64,000 nt of DNA from Paenibacillus sp. XY044 (GCF_002257645.1 NZ_NQMO01000014.1:1-64000); one strand, 5' to 3'. Counted from the stretch's first letter, positions 46,404 to 55,221 are shown. The notes: generated from the letters alone by a model not told the origin. A program made the numbers and translations.

Positions 46404-46419
46404 TCTGTACCGGTACAGA
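46404..46419. promoter_or_regulatory. 16-base palindrome, candidate MocR operator
   Basis: TCTGTACCGGTACAGA is perfectly symmetric and lies 24 bases before the mocR start. Confidence 0.55.
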
Positions 46420-46442
46420 ATGGCGGGAGAGGGGGTGCGAAT

Positions 46443-47783
46443 ATGTATAAATACTCCGAGTTAATCAACGATTTGGAACTGCAAATCGCTAGTGACGGTT
46501 ATAAGGAGGGGGACAAGCTGCCATCCATCCGGGAGCTGTCGGAGCGCTATGCTTGCAGCAAAAGCACGGTGATCCGCGCGCTGGAGGAGCTGCAGGACAA
46601 GCATCTGATTTATGCCGCACCCAAAAGCGGATATTACGTGATGAAGCGGTCCGGCAAGAAGCAGAATACGGGCAATCCGTGGATCGATTTTACGGCAGCC
46701 GCCCCGGATCCGGATATTTTTCCGTATCTGGATTTTCAGCACTGCATCAATAAAGCGATCGATATGTACCGCAATGACTTGTTCATTTACGGTACGCCTC
46801 AGGGGCTGCCGTCCTTGATTCGCGAAATGCAGCGCCAACTGGCCTCTTACCAGGTGTTTGCGGATCAGCGCAGCATCTTCATTACGTCCGGGGTGCAGCA
46901 GTCGCTGGGGCTGCTGACGCGTATTCCGTTTCCGAACGCCAGGCACCGGGTATTGGTGGAACAGCCGTGTTATCCGCTGCTAATGGAGTACCTGAAAACG
47001 TACGGTATTGAAGCAGAGGGAATCCGGCGGTCGGGTGACGGGATCGATTTGGATGAGCTGGAGCGGATTTTTAAGACTAGGGAGATCAAGTGGTTCTATA
47101 CGGTGCCACGCTTTCACAATCCGTTAGGGGGATCCTACAACCGGTCGCAGAAAAAGGCCATTGCCCGTCTTGCGGCACAGTACGACGTCTACATTATCGA
47201 GGACGACTACATGGCTGATTTGGAGCAGGATGCCAAAGAGGATCCGATCTATGCGTATGACGACTCCAAGCATGTGGTCTATTTAAAGAGTTATTCCAAA
47301 ATCATCTTTCCGGGCCTGCGAATCGGCGTGGCCGTGCTCCCTGAGGTGCTGCGGAACGATTTCAACCAATTTAAAAAGCTGGCGGACATTGACAGCTCGA
47401 TGCTTTCCCAAGCAGCCCTGGAGCTGTACCTCAAGAGCGGCATGTTCGAGCGACACCGCAAAAAGATGCGCAGCTGCTATGGGCGTAGATCCGCCCTGCT
47501 GCATGAAACGATCCTGATGCACGCGGCGGAGGCGCATTCACCCCGTTTTATATACGAGCCAGCCCGGCAGCTGGGTGTCCACACTTATCTGAAGTTGGAG
47601 GATGCTGCTCGTGCCCGTCAGGTGATTCAGCGGCTGCAGAAAAAGTTCATTCGGGTTGAGACGGCAGACACCGGTTACCTCGATTCGTTCGTGAAAGAGC
47701 CGCTGCTCAAGCTGAATGTGTCCAGCGTCAAGGAACCGGATATCCGTACCGGCATCGAGCAGGTGATACGGGAGATCGGGTAG
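46443..47783 (+). CDS. MocR-type (GntR-aminotransferase) regulator
   Basis: A 446-residue PLP-dependent transcription factor. The N-terminal GntR winged helix (KLPSIRELSERYACSKSTVIRALEEL, residues about 25-50) is fused to a class I aminotransferase-like domain from about 110. GTPQGLPSLIREMQ, ITSGVQQSL and the PLP-binding SYSKIIFPGLRIG Lys are visible. MocR proteins bind PLP and an amino compound to switch genes. The divergent EamA transporter is the likely target. The intergenic palindromes support autoregulation. Confidence 0.9.
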   Translation: MYKYSELINDLELQIASDGYKEGDKLPSIRELSERYACSKSTVIRALEELQDKHLIYAAPKSGYYVMKRSGKKQNTGNPWIDFTAAAPDPDIFPYLDFQHCINKAIDMYRNDLFIYGTPQGLPSLIREMQRQLASYQVFADQRSIFITSGVQQSLGLLTRIPFPNARHRVLVEQPCYPLLMEYLKTYGIEAEGIRRSGDGIDLDELERIFKTREIKWFYTVPRFHNPLGGSYNRSQKKAIARLAAQYDVYIIEDDYMADLEQDAKEDPIYAYDDSKHVVYLKSYSKIIFPGLRIGVAVLPEVLRNDFNQFKKLADIDSSMLSQAALELYLKSGMFERHRKKMRSCYGRRSALLHETILMHAAEAHSPRFIYEPARQLGVHTYLKLEDAARARQVIQRLQKKFIRVETADTGYLDSFVKEPLLKLNVSSVKEPDIRTGIEQVIREIG

Positions 47784-47822
47784 GACCGACCATATTGAAG
47801 CCATTTTGAAGGGAGGAGACCG

Positions 47823-48545
47823 ATGTTTTTACGAAGCTTGACGATTCTGCGCAATGAACATACCAAGGGGAATGAGTACCCCTTTTCCATACCGGCGCTA
47901 AGGAATTTGGAGTCGCTGTCGTTTCGGGGGAACGTAACCTTTTTTGTCGGGGAAAACGGGTCGGGCAAATCCACCCTGCTGGAGGGGATCGCTGACCGGT
48001 GCGGATTCAACACGGCAGGCGGAAGCAGAAACAACGCGTATGAGGTGGATGCTTCCCAATCGGCGCTTGGCGACCATATCCGGCTGTCTTGGATGCCCAA
48101 AGTGACGAACGGTTTTTTCCTGCGAGCGGAGACGTTTTACCATTTTGCCAGCCATTTGGACACCATGCCCGCAAGCTTACGTTATTACGGGGGGCGGTCG
48201 CTGCATGAGCAGTCGCATGGGGAGGCTTTTTTGTCGCTGTTTAAGCACCGGTTCGGTAAAAAGGCTATCTACCTGCTGGACGAGCCCGAGGCGGCTTTAT
48301 CCCCGGCGCGGCAGCTGGCGCTGCTAAAGGTGATCAAGGATTTGGAGAAAGAGGCCCAGTTTATCATCGCGACACATTCGCCGATCCTGCTCGGATATCC
48401 CGATGCGGATATTATCGATTTTGACGTCCATCCTCCCCAAGAGATTCAATATGAAGATACGATGCACTATATCATCACCCGCCGTTTTCTTGAAAACCGC
48501 AAGCGCGTGCTGAACGAGCTGTTTGAGGAGGAGGACGGGCACTGA
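47823..48545 (+). CDS. AAA ATPase (SMC/ABC-like P-loop ATPase)
   Basis: A 240-residue ATPase. Walker A is FVGENGSGKSTLLEGIADRCG (about residues 40-60). A signature-like HEQSHGEAFLSLF segment and Walker B AIYLLDEPEAALSP near 150 follow, with an H-loop IIATHSP. The compact fold matches single-domain AAA_21/SMC-like ATPases. No nuclease or toxin partner gene adjoins, so a defence role cannot be claimed. GGGAGGAG precedes the ATG. It lies 39 bases after the mocR gene and may be co-transcribed. Confidence 0.88.
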   Translation: MFLRSLTILRNEHTKGNEYPFSIPALRNLESLSFRGNVTFFVGENGSGKSTLLEGIADRCGFNTAGGSRNNAYEVDASQSALGDHIRLSWMPKVTNGFFLRAETFYHFASHLDTMPASLRYYGGRSLHEQSHGEAFLSLFKHRFGKKAIYLLDEPEAALSPARQLALLKVIKDLEKEAQFIIATHSPILLGYPDADIIDFDVHPPQEIQYEDTMHYIITRRFLENRKRVLNELFEEEDGH

Positions 48546-48562
48546 AGAGGAGGATCCCATGT

Positions 48563-48597
48563 TAAAAGCCCATTTCGAGGAAATGGGCTTTTTTTTG
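48563..48597 (+). terminator. Terminator after the AAA ATPase
   Basis: AAAAGCCCATTT-CGAGG-AAATGGGCTTTT followed by a T-run. Confidence 0.9.
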
Positions 48598-48703
48598 CGC
48601 TGGCTCGATTGTTAAAAGGCATGGTTCGTGGATACGGTCATGTTGTACTTAGCACCTTGGCTATAACATGAATATTGCTGCAATCGGCATCTCAAGCAAA
48701 AAC

Positions 48704-49621
48704 TTACGCATTCCGCCGCACAGCCTCGTACGACTCTTCTGTCTGCGGCAGTTCCAGCTTCAGCGCCTCATACAGCTTGGAGGCGGCCAGGCGCGGCGGG
48801 TATTCGGCCGACCGGCATACATAACCGCAGGTGATGTTGACGGCATTGCCCTTGAAGGGACGGATCACCGTCCCGGCCGGAGCAGGCTGCAGGACGGTCA
48901 GCGGCACAAGGGCCGTACCCAATCCGCTCTGCACGTAAAACTTCAGCGCAGCCATGCTGCCAATTTCCATCGCATCCATAGGCGGGCCTCCGGGCTCCTG
49001 CATGATCATTTCAAGCTTCCTGCGGTAAGGACAGTCGGCTTGAGTAATCAGCAGGCGGTGTCCTCTCAGATCGGCGGGCGTGACGAGCTCTTTGGAAGCC
49101 AGTGGATGATCCTCCGGTATGAGGACGACAAAATTTTCGGTCAGCAGCGGTTCATAATAAAGCCCGGCACCAAGCTGGGGAGGAGAACAAATAGCCATGT
49201 CCAGATCTCCCCGCAGCACCTGTTCGTTCAGCTGTGGCGAGTTGGCGATCGTCACGGATACCCGTATATTAGGATAATCGCGCAGAAAAGAAGCGAGGAT
49301 TTCCGGCAGCCGATAGCTGGCAACGGGCTCCACGGCGCCAAGGCGGAGATGGCCTGCTTCCCCCGACAGCAGCTCCTTCATGGTGCCTTGAAGCTGCTCC
49401 ACATCCTTGACGATATGCGCGCTCTGCTCGTGAAAAAGGCGGCCCGCTTCGGTGAGTTGAAAAGTTTTGCCCCGTTCGATCAACCGGACGCCGAGCTCCG
49501 CCTCGAGCTTCTGGATTTGCATCGTGACGGTGGACTGGGCGTAATTCAGCTCCTCGGCCGCCCGGTTAAAGCCGCCAAGGGCGACGATCCGGTGAAAGGT
49601 TTTAACGGCTTTCAGGTCCAT
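48704..49621 (-). CDS. LysR-family transcriptional regulator
   Basis: A 305-residue LTTR. N-terminal winged helix: VALGGFNRAAEELNYAQSTV (residues about 12-31), then IQKLEAELGVRLIERGKTFQLTEAG. The ligand-binding domain covers about 90-295. AGGAGG precedes the ATG. It is divergent from a tautomerase-SDR operon, and the gap contains a T-N11-A palindrome, the usual LysR contact site. The inducer is unknown. Confidence 0.93.
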   Translation of the reverse strand: MDLKAVKTFHRIVALGGFNRAAEELNYAQSTVTMQIQKLEAELGVRLIERGKTFQLTEAGRLFHEQSAHIVKDVEQLQGTMKELLSGEAGHLRLGAVEPVASYRLPEILASFLRDYPNIRVSVTIANSPQLNEQVLRGDLDMAICSPPQLGAGLYYEPLLTENFVVLIPEDHPLASKELVTPADLRGHRLLITQADCPYRRKLEMIMQEPGGPPMDAMEIGSMAALKFYVQSGLGTALVPLTVLQPAPAGTVIRPFKGNAVNITCGYVCRSAEYPPRLAASKLYEALKLELPQTEESYEAVRRNA

Positions 49622-49645
49622 GAAATTCAGCCTCCTGCTCTATGA

Positions 49646-49660
49646 TTCAATATTTTTGAA
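49646..49660. promoter_or_regulatory. LysR-type box (T-N11-A)
   Basis: TTCAA-TATTT-TTGAA, a 15-base interrupted palindrome with the T-N11-A core, 25 bases upstream of the LysR start and 100 bases before the tautomerase gene. Confidence 0.55.
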
Positions 49661-49759
49661 CTCATTGTTTCATTAATTCAATTATACAAATAAGCATCGT
49701 GGGCTTACAATAGCATTGCCGGCAGGAAGTGAAACTGAAGCTACAGGAGGTTATGGAAC

Positions 49760-50143
49760 ATGCCATTTGTGCGGATTGATGTGGGGCAGGAACCCTCGGA
49801 GGAAAAATTGGCTGTCATCAGCCGATCCATTCATCAGGCGATGGTGGACACGATCGACGTCCCGGAGGACGACTATTTTCAGGTCATTACCCGGCATGGG
49901 GCAGGGGAACTGCTGTATGATCGCAGCTATTTGAACGTCGAGCGGTCCAGTCAGCAGATGTTTATACAGATTACGCTGAAGCAGGGGCGCACGCTCGCGA
50001 AGAAAAAGGCGCTGTATGCCGCCATCGCGGAAAGGCTGCAGCAATCGGCGGGCATCCGGCCGCAGGACGTTATGATCATTTTAACGGAAAATACGGCGGA
50101 TAATTGGTCGTTCGGAAACGGCATCGCGCAGATGGTTCCGTGA
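49760..50143 (+). CDS. Tautomerase-superfamily protein
   Basis: A 127-residue member of the 4-oxalocrotonate tautomerase superfamily. Pro2 (the catalytic base after Met removal) begins PFVRIDVG. The length and the RHGAGELLYDRSYL and TENTADNWSFGNG segments point to the longer MSAD/YusQ-like subgroup. These catalyse keto-enol shifts or dehalogenation; the actual substrate is unknown. First gene of a pair with the SDR, divergent from the LysR gene. Confidence 0.88.
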   Translation: MPFVRIDVGQEPSEEKLAVISRSIHQAMVDTIDVPEDDYFQVITRHGAGELLYDRSYLNVERSSQQMFIQITLKQGRTLAKKKALYAAIAERLQQSAGIRPQDVMIILTENTADNWSFGNGIAQMVP

Positions 50144-50208
50144 TTGGATTTCAACGAAAGTGAATAGCGCTTTGAACAAATCAGTTGCGGAGAGGAGAAG
50201 GGATTGGC

Positions 50209-50949
50209 ATGAACATTCGGCATAAAACAGCGATCGTCACGGGCGGAGGCACCGGAATTGGGAGAGCGGTATCGATGGAGCTGGCGAAGCGGGGCGCCCG
50301 CGTGGTCGTCAATTATTCACGGTCGCGGGAAGACGCGGAGGAGGCGGTGCGGACGATTCAAGCGGACGGCGGCACGGCCATCGCGGTCCAAGCGGACGTG
50401 GCAAAGGAAGCGGAGGTCCAGGCGATGGTGGACAGAGCCGTCCAGGAGTTCGGTTCGGTCGATATTTTGATTAATAACGCCAGCATTACCCGGCATATTG
50501 CCATGAATGACCTGGAATCCGTGACCGATGAGGCGTGGGATGAGCTGTATCAGGTCAATGTGAAAGGGATGTTCTACTGCGCACGGGCAGCAGCGCCTGA
50601 AATGAAAAAGCAGAAACAAGGCGTCATCGTCAATCTGGGGAGTATCGCCGGCATAACGGGCAGCGGCTCATCGCTGCCGTATGCCGTATCCAAGGCAGCG
50701 GTGCACGGGCTGACCCGCTCGCTCGCCCGTTCACTTGCCCCGGACATTCGCGTGAGCAGCGTAGCGCCGGGGGCGGTGGCCACCAGATGGTGGGCCGGGC
50801 GTGAACAGCAGATGGAGCAGCTGGCAGGCTCCTTGCTGCTGAACCGGATTTCTTTGCCCGAGGATATTGCTCAGATGATCTGTGCCGTGGTCGAACAGGA
50901 CTCGCTGACCGGTCAGGTGATTACAGTGGATGCGGGGCAGACGATGTAG
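50209..50949 (+). CDS. Short-chain dehydrogenase/reductase
   Basis: A 246-residue classical SDR. NAD(P)-binding GGGTGIGRAV (residues about 12-21), NNASITRH, catalytic Ser in LGSIAGITGSGSS and the YAVSKAA Tyr/Lys motif near 155 are visible, with the C-terminal TGQVITVDAGQTM tail. GAGGAGAAGG supports the ATG at 50209; the longer in-frame reading upstream is unlikely. Likely works with the tautomerase on a common substrate (inference from pairing). Confidence 0.93.
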   Translation: MNIRHKTAIVTGGGTGIGRAVSMELAKRGARVVVNYSRSREDAEEAVRTIQADGGTAIAVQADVAKEAEVQAMVDRAVQEFGSVDILINNASITRHIAMNDLESVTDEAWDELYQVNVKGMFYCARAAAPEMKKQKQGVIVNLGSIAGITGSGSSLPYAVSKAAVHGLTRSLARSLAPDIRVSSVAPGAVATRWWAGREQQMEQLAGSLLLNRISLPEDIAQMICAVVEQDSLTGQVITVDAGQTM

Positions 50950-51143
50950 AGGCAGGTGTAGAGCAGCCAGCACGCGGCGAAAAAGCGAGGCATTTTCGGT
51001 CACAGCTAAAAAATCTGCCGCACATCCGCAACATATCCGTTGCGCAAAGGACTCACTCGAGGTAACCTGATCTTAGCTGGACTAGTAAAAAACGGAATAC
51101 ACCAGCCGCGGAAAACATCCGTGGGATCAGGAGGGATTGCCCT

Positions 51144-51317
51144 ATGCGCGAATGGATCGGCAAATGCCGCGATTGCGGCAGGGACATTTATTGCGAGAAT
51201 GGCTTTTTGAATGGCGTGGTGCTGGAGGACCAGTCGTTGAAATGCTTTGGGTGTGCGGAGCAGCAGGATGCGGAGAATGAGGGTTCGATGCAGCATTCCG
51301 AGAAGGACCCGGATTAG
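51144..51317 (+). CDS. Small zinc-ribbon protein (57 aa)
   Basis: A short protein with two CxxC knuckles: CRDCGRDI at residues 8-15 and CFGCAEQ near 34-40, with an extra Cys at 17 and an acidic tail. AGGAGG lies about ten bases before the ATG. The pattern is that of a stand-alone treble-clef or zinc ribbon; the function is unknown. It stands alone with a terminator behind it. Confidence 0.65.
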   Translation: MREWIGKCRDCGRDIYCENGFLNGVVLEDQSLKCFGCAEQQDAENEGSMQHSEKDPD

Positions 51318-51350
51318 CGCTGGTTACGCGTGAACAACATAAAGTTTCGT

Positions 51351-51376
51351 AAGGCAGCCTGAACAGGCTGCCTTTT
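51351..51376 (+). terminator. Terminator after the small zinc-ribbon gene
   Basis: AAGGCAGCCT-GAAC-AGGCTGCCTT followed by TT. Confidence 0.8.
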
Positions 51377-51648
51377 GCTGTTTGCATCGTCAGTATTTAT
51401 CCACCCCGAAAATTGTTTTCGGTTGATCGCAGTCGAATTCATTTACCCGGTTTGAGCAACCGTACATGGATCGCTACCATTCCTTGGGATCGTTGCTTGA
51501 GCCCGCGATAGGGAAAGGCTTGAATGGAAGTTCTTTGTCGAGGCATGCGCTGCCCCGGCAATTGTGTCCCTATGGCTGAAAATGGTAGGATGAAAGAAAT
51601 TACAGATGATATCCATAACAGGGGATATCCGACAAGGAGGATGAGCAA
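51377..51648. other. Gap before the methyltransferase gene
   Basis: About 270 bases with no gene I can support. A minus-strand frame (51439-51648) has no family features. TTTTC palindromic AT-rich sequence near 51405-51420 (CGAAAATTGTTTTCG) is the only structure noted. Confidence 0.4.
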
Positions 51649-52212
51649 TTGGCGGCAGAAGAGTACGACCCGACGCTGATCGCGCGGCTGGAAAGCCCTG
51701 AACGCCTGGAGAAGCTCCCCCCGGAGAAGGTGCTGGACCTGCTGGAGTTAGCTGGCCACGAGGATCTATTGGATGTGGGCGCCGGCAGCGGTTACTTCAC
51801 ATTTCCGGCGGCGGCGCGAACCTCCGGGACGGTCTATGCGCTGGATACCTATCCGCAGATGCTGGACACGCTGAAAAGCCGTTCGGAAGAGCGGGGCGTT
51901 TCGAACATTCGGCTGATTCAGGGAACGGCAGAGCAGATTCCGCTCGGAGATGAAAGCGTGGACGTGATGATCCTGTCCCTCATTCTGCATATTGCCGAAC
52001 CGCATGAGCAGGGAATGAAGGAAATACAGCGCGTTCTCAAAAAAGGCGGCAAGGCGCTCTGCATCGAATGGGCTTATCCGGACAGCGAACCGCCGTCGGA
52101 TCACCGCATCTCCTCATCGGACATGGCCCGCATGGGAGAGGAGCTTGGCCTCAAGGTGCTCAGCCGGCAGCCGTGGTCGGAGAAATATTACAGCATCGTT
52201 TTTCAAAAATAG
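51649..52212 (+). CDS. Class I SAM-dependent methyltransferase
   Basis: A 187-residue Rossmann methyltransferase. Motif I is LLDVGAGSGYFTFPAA (about residues 42-57), followed by the acidic YALDTYPQML and the post-I segment GTAEQIPLGDESVDVMI. It resembles the UbiE/Methyltransf_11 group; the acceptor is unknown. The TTG start at 51649 is chosen because AAGGAGG lies eight bases upstream and no in-frame ATG fits the domain start. Confidence 0.9.
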   Translation: MAAEEYDPTLIARLESPERLEKLPPEKVLDLLELAGHEDLLDVGAGSGYFTFPAAARTSGTVYALDTYPQMLDTLKSRSEERGVSNIRLIQGTAEQIPLGDESVDVMILSLILHIAEPHEQGMKEIQRVLKKGGKALCIEWAYPDSEPPSDHRISSSDMARMGEELGLKVLSRQPWSEKYYSIVFQK

Positions 52213-52255
52213 TGTGCTGATGATGAAAAACAATTAGAGAGAGGTGGGCTTGAGA

Positions 52256-53173
52256 ATGAAATACAGACGGCTTGGGAAAACGGGTTTGAAGGTATCGGTG
52301 GTCGGTGTAGGAACATGGCAGTTCGGTGGAGACTGGGGCAAAGATTTTAGCCAGCAGGAGGCGGACGCCATTTTGTTCAAGGCGAAGGACCTTGGCATCA
52401 ACCTGATCGACACGGCGGAATGCTATGGTCCGCATCACCTGTCCGAGAGCCTCATCGGAAACTTCCTGAAGCGGGACCGCCGGGAGGACTGGGTCGTGGC
52501 TTCGAAATTCGGGCACCGGTGGCATGATCACTGGGAAAACGCCTGGTCCGCAGAAGAGGTTCTCGTCCAGCTGGACGAGTCCTTGAAAGCGCTGCAAACG
52601 GATTATATCGACCTCTACCAGTTCCACTCGGGATCAGATGAGGTATTTAACAACGACGATTTGTGGACACTGTTGGACAAGAAGGTGCAGGCCGGGAAAA
52701 TCCGCAATCTCGGCATTTCCATCGGCAGCAACGATAATTTGGAACAGACTGCCCGGGCGACCGAGCTGAACGCCAAAGCGATTCAGGTCGTGTACAACAG
52801 GCTGGACCGGAAACCGGAAGAGCGCGTCTTTCCGTCCTGTACCGAGCAGGATCTGGGCGTGCTTGCGAGAGTGCCGCTGGCCAGCGGTTATCTAAGCGGC
52901 AAGTACAAGCCCGGCGCCGTGTTCCAGGATAACGTGCGCAAACGGCATGAGCGCGATAACATCGATGCCCGTCTCCGCGAGGTGGAGGAAATCCAGCGGA
53001 CCGAGGTGCCCGAAGGCGTGGGCATGGCGCAATGGGCCTTGGCCTGGTGCCTGCAGCATCCCGCCGTGGACTGCGTAATCCCGGGCTGCAAGAGCCCGGA
53101 GCAGGTCGAGGCCAATGCGGCTGCAGCAGACCTCGACATGGTTCAGGACACGCATCCGCGGGCGTGGAAATAG
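52256..53173 (+). CDS. Aldo/keto reductase
   Basis: A 305-residue NADPH-dependent reductase with TIM-barrel fold. Catalytic tetrad regions are visible: LIDTAECYG (Asp, Tyr; near residue 45), WVVASKFGH (Lys) and YQFHSGSDE (His near 122). The C-terminal VIPGCKSPEQVEANA binds the cofactor phosphate. GAGGTGGG precedes the ATG at 52256. Similar to YhdN-type general stress reductases. Its role is probably aldehyde or methylglyoxal reduction. Confidence 0.93.
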   Translation: MKYRRLGKTGLKVSVVGVGTWQFGGDWGKDFSQQEADAILFKAKDLGINLIDTAECYGPHHLSESLIGNFLKRDRREDWVVASKFGHRWHDHWENAWSAEEVLVQLDESLKALQTDYIDLYQFHSGSDEVFNNDDLWTLLDKKVQAGKIRNLGISIGSNDNLEQTARATELNAKAIQVVYNRLDRKPEERVFPSCTEQDLGVLARVPLASGYLSGKYKPGAVFQDNVRKRHERDNIDARLREVEEIQRTEVPEGVGMAQWALAWCLQHPAVDCVIPGCKSPEQVEANAAAADLDMVQDTHPRAWK

Positions 53174-53219
53174 GCAGAAGCTCAGCAAAATCCTGATCGT
53201 TGGAGGTGCAGACCGACAT

Positions 53220-53816
53220 ATGTCCAGTAAAACAGGCGGCGGACGGGAAGAACTGCCCGTGATCTTTTTTGAAAATCAGCAGGCATGGGAGGATTGGCTG
53301 GAGGCACACCATGCCGAGTCACACGGCATTCGGCTGCAGATGGCCAAGAAACAATCGGGCATCCCGTCCATCACGTACGACGAAGCGCTGGAGGCGGCTC
53401 TCTGTTACGGCTGGATCGACAGCCGCAAGGAGCCCTGGGACGAGACGTATTGGATTCAGCGGTTCGGTCCGCGCGGGCCGAGGAGCATTTGGTCCATGAT
53501 CAACAAGGACAAGGCGGAGCGCCTTATCTCGGAAGGGCGGATGAAGCCGGCCGGTCTCGCGGCAATCGAGGAAGCCAAGCAAAAAGGCCAGTGGGAGCAG
53601 GCCTATGCCTCCCAGAGCCGGTCGCAAATTCCCGAGGATCTGGAGCAGAAGTTCGAGGAGCATCCGGATGCGGCGGCCTTTTTTGCGGCATTGGACAGCC
53701 GGAACAAATACGCCATTGTATTCCGGGTTCAAAGCGCCAAGAAGCCGGAGACGAGGGCCAAGCGCATCGACCAGTTTATCGACATGCTGAAAAGAGGAGA
53801 AAAGATATATCCTTGA
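53220..53816 (+). CDS. YdeI/OmpD-associated family protein
   Basis: A 198-residue soluble protein with the family hallmarks ITYDEALEAALCYGWIDS (residues about 50-67), YWIQRFGPRGPRSIWSMINK and GRMKPAGLAAIEEAK. Relatives in Bacillus affect resistance to bacteriocin-like or membrane-active peptides, but the mechanism is unknown. GGAGG is 13 bases from the ATG, a long spacing; another start is possible. It follows the reductase gene by 46 bases and may be co-transcribed. Confidence 0.88.
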   Translation: MSSKTGGGREELPVIFFENQQAWEDWLEAHHAESHGIRLQMAKKQSGIPSITYDEALEAALCYGWIDSRKEPWDETYWIQRFGPRGPRSIWSMINKDKAERLISEGRMKPAGLAAIEEAKQKGQWEQAYASQSRSQIPEDLEQKFEEHPDAAAFFAALDSRNKYAIVFRVQSAKKPETRAKRIDQFIDMLKRGEKIYP

Positions 53817-53883
53817 TCCGGAAGGCGGCGATCCCGCCAGTAAACCTATAGCTTGAAATCAGACCCGGATCATTAAAATTTCC

Positions 53884-53970
53884 GGCGAGTGAGGCAAAAC
53901 ACCGAATCATCGTTCGCAGCGAGCGAAGTTTCGTACCGTGCTTTCGATTTGCAGGCGGTGAGCCTCAGCC
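53884..53970. other. Foldable intergenic segment after the YdeI-like gene
   Basis: TGAGGC (53890-53895) pairs with GCCTCA (53962-53967). Inside, ACCG (53901) pairs with CGGT (53956), and TTCGC-AGCGA-GCGAA forms a hairpin near 53913-53927. It precedes a strong terminator. Whether it is an RNA element or chance is not clear. Confidence 0.3.
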
Positions 53971-53988
53971 TTTTCGGTCGCATTGATA

Positions 53989-54022
53989 AGCCAAAGCCTC
54001 CGTCATGACGGAGGCTTTGGCT
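53989..54022 (+). terminator. Terminator after the YdeI-like gene
   Basis: A perfect 34-base palindrome of AGCCAAAGCCTCCGTCA and its exact complement, followed by GTTTTA. Confidence 0.85.
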
Positions 54023-54135
54023 GTTTTATGTCCGGCTGCTGCGCTTCCCTCCTGAATATTAAAGCGCCTTTCAGAATAGGCTGTTTATAGCTGAATATCA
54101 TCGGAAAAAGGCACTGGAAAGGCGGGTTTTGCTTC

Positions 54136-54753
54136 ATGCTGTTAAATATTAGCGTGCTGATGGTTTTGGTATATACGGCGGTATGTATCGGATATGTCCA
54201 AATTCACCGGAAGCATCTCTTGAACATGACCGGCAACATGGTGGCGATGACGACGGGGCTGATCTCCAATTTGACGATCGGGGTCATCCTGGGCATGATG
54301 TTTGCCGGCGACCTCGTGCTGTCCACCGGCTTGTCGGTGCTGTTTTGCTTTGCGATCGGCTACTTGGTCGGCAAGCCGCTCCATCTGCTGGCGGTGATTG
54401 AGGGTATCGGCGGGGGGATCATGGGAGGACTGCACGGAGCCATGCTCGGCGAGATGATTCCCCGTGCCCGGTGGGACGTCATGCTGTTTATTATGGATGC
54501 GCTATTTATTGCGATGACAGCCATGGTCATGTATTTGATTCACAACCAGAAATATAAAGCCCAGGAGTCTGCGGACGAAGAAGAGCGGGCGGAGGGAAGC
54601 AGTCCGGTGCCCGGGCTGATGCCGATCCGGCTTTCCTTTTGGATGCTGTATATTATCCTGCCGGTCGTTACCCTGTGCGCAGCCGCCTTGTTCAGCCATG
54701 CCGTCCCTGCCGGAGAGATCCCGGTGACGGGACATGAGATGCATTCCATGTAA
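54136..54753 (+). CDS. Hypothetical membrane protein
   Basis: A 205-residue protein with about six transmembrane helices (near residues 3-22, 35-55, 63-82, 88-104, 113-133 and 165-185). An acidic cytosolic loop (about 137-155) and a Met/His-bearing C-terminus (GHEMHSM) are present. Gly/Met-rich packing (GIGGGIMGGLHGAMLGEM) is notable. I do not recognise the family with confidence. The GHEMHSM end could bind a metal such as copper (speculation). Monocistronic. Confidence 0.75.
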   Translation: MLLNISVLMVLVYTAVCIGYVQIHRKHLLNMTGNMVAMTTGLISNLTIGVILGMMFAGDLVLSTGLSVLFCFAIGYLVGKPLHLLAVIEGIGGGIMGGLHGAMLGEMIPRARWDVMLFIMDALFIAMTAMVMYLIHNQKYKAQESADEEERAEGSSPVPGLMPIRLSFWMLYIILPVVTLCAAALFSHAVPAGEIPVTGHEMHSM

Positions 54754-54894
54754 GTCCTTTGCAAAATCGTTCATAAACGGATACAATACAGGTAACGGCT
54801 AAATTGTAATGATTTTGGTTACACTTACACCGCTATCGTCCGGCAGCCTGCCGGGCCTGTTGTAAACCGACTAATGGACAAAGGGGATAGGGAT

Positions 54895-55221
54895 ATGGAA
54901 CGCATTCAAACGGAAGCCCAATATAACGAACTGATTCAAGGGGACGGTATCACGGTGATCAAGTATGACGCAACCTGGTGCCCGGACTGCAAAACGCTCG
55001 ATAAATTTATTCCGGACATTATGGCCAAGCATCCGGATAAGAAATTTTATGCACTGGACGTAGAGCAGTTGGAGAACGTGTCTTCCCAGAACGACGTGCG
55101 CGGCATCCCAAGCCTGCTCGTGTACAAGGACGGGAAAAAAATCGCCCATCTGCACAGCAAATTCGCTAAAACGCCTGGCGAAGTTTCGGAATACCTGGAA
55201 ACGCTGGAATCCAAGAATTAA
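54895..55221 (+). CDS. Thioredoxin-family protein
   Basis: A 108-residue thioredoxin-fold protein. Active site WCPDC (residues about 29-33) in the context IKYDATWCPDCKTLD, and the cis-Pro loop GIPSLLVYKDG near 70. The CPDC dipeptide differs from the CGPC of classical thioredoxin, suggesting an altered redox potential. The ATG at 54895 is preferred over an upstream in-frame ATG at 54874 because AAGGGGATAGGG lies just upstream. Confidence 0.9.
   Translation: MERIQTEAQYNELIQGDGITVIKYDATWCPDCKTLDKFIPDIMAKHPDKKFYALDVEQLENVSSQNDVRGIPSLLVYKDGKKIAHLHSKFAKTPGEVSEYLETLESKN

Noticed and set aside
47823..48545. The AAA ATPase as part of a phage-defence pair
   Set aside because: It stands next to a MocR regulator and a terminator, with no nuclease, TOPRIM or other effector gene adjoining.
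51439..51648. A 69-codon minus-strand frame before the methyltransferase gene
   Set aside because: It begins at the methyltransferase start region and lacks a ribosome site or recognisable motif.
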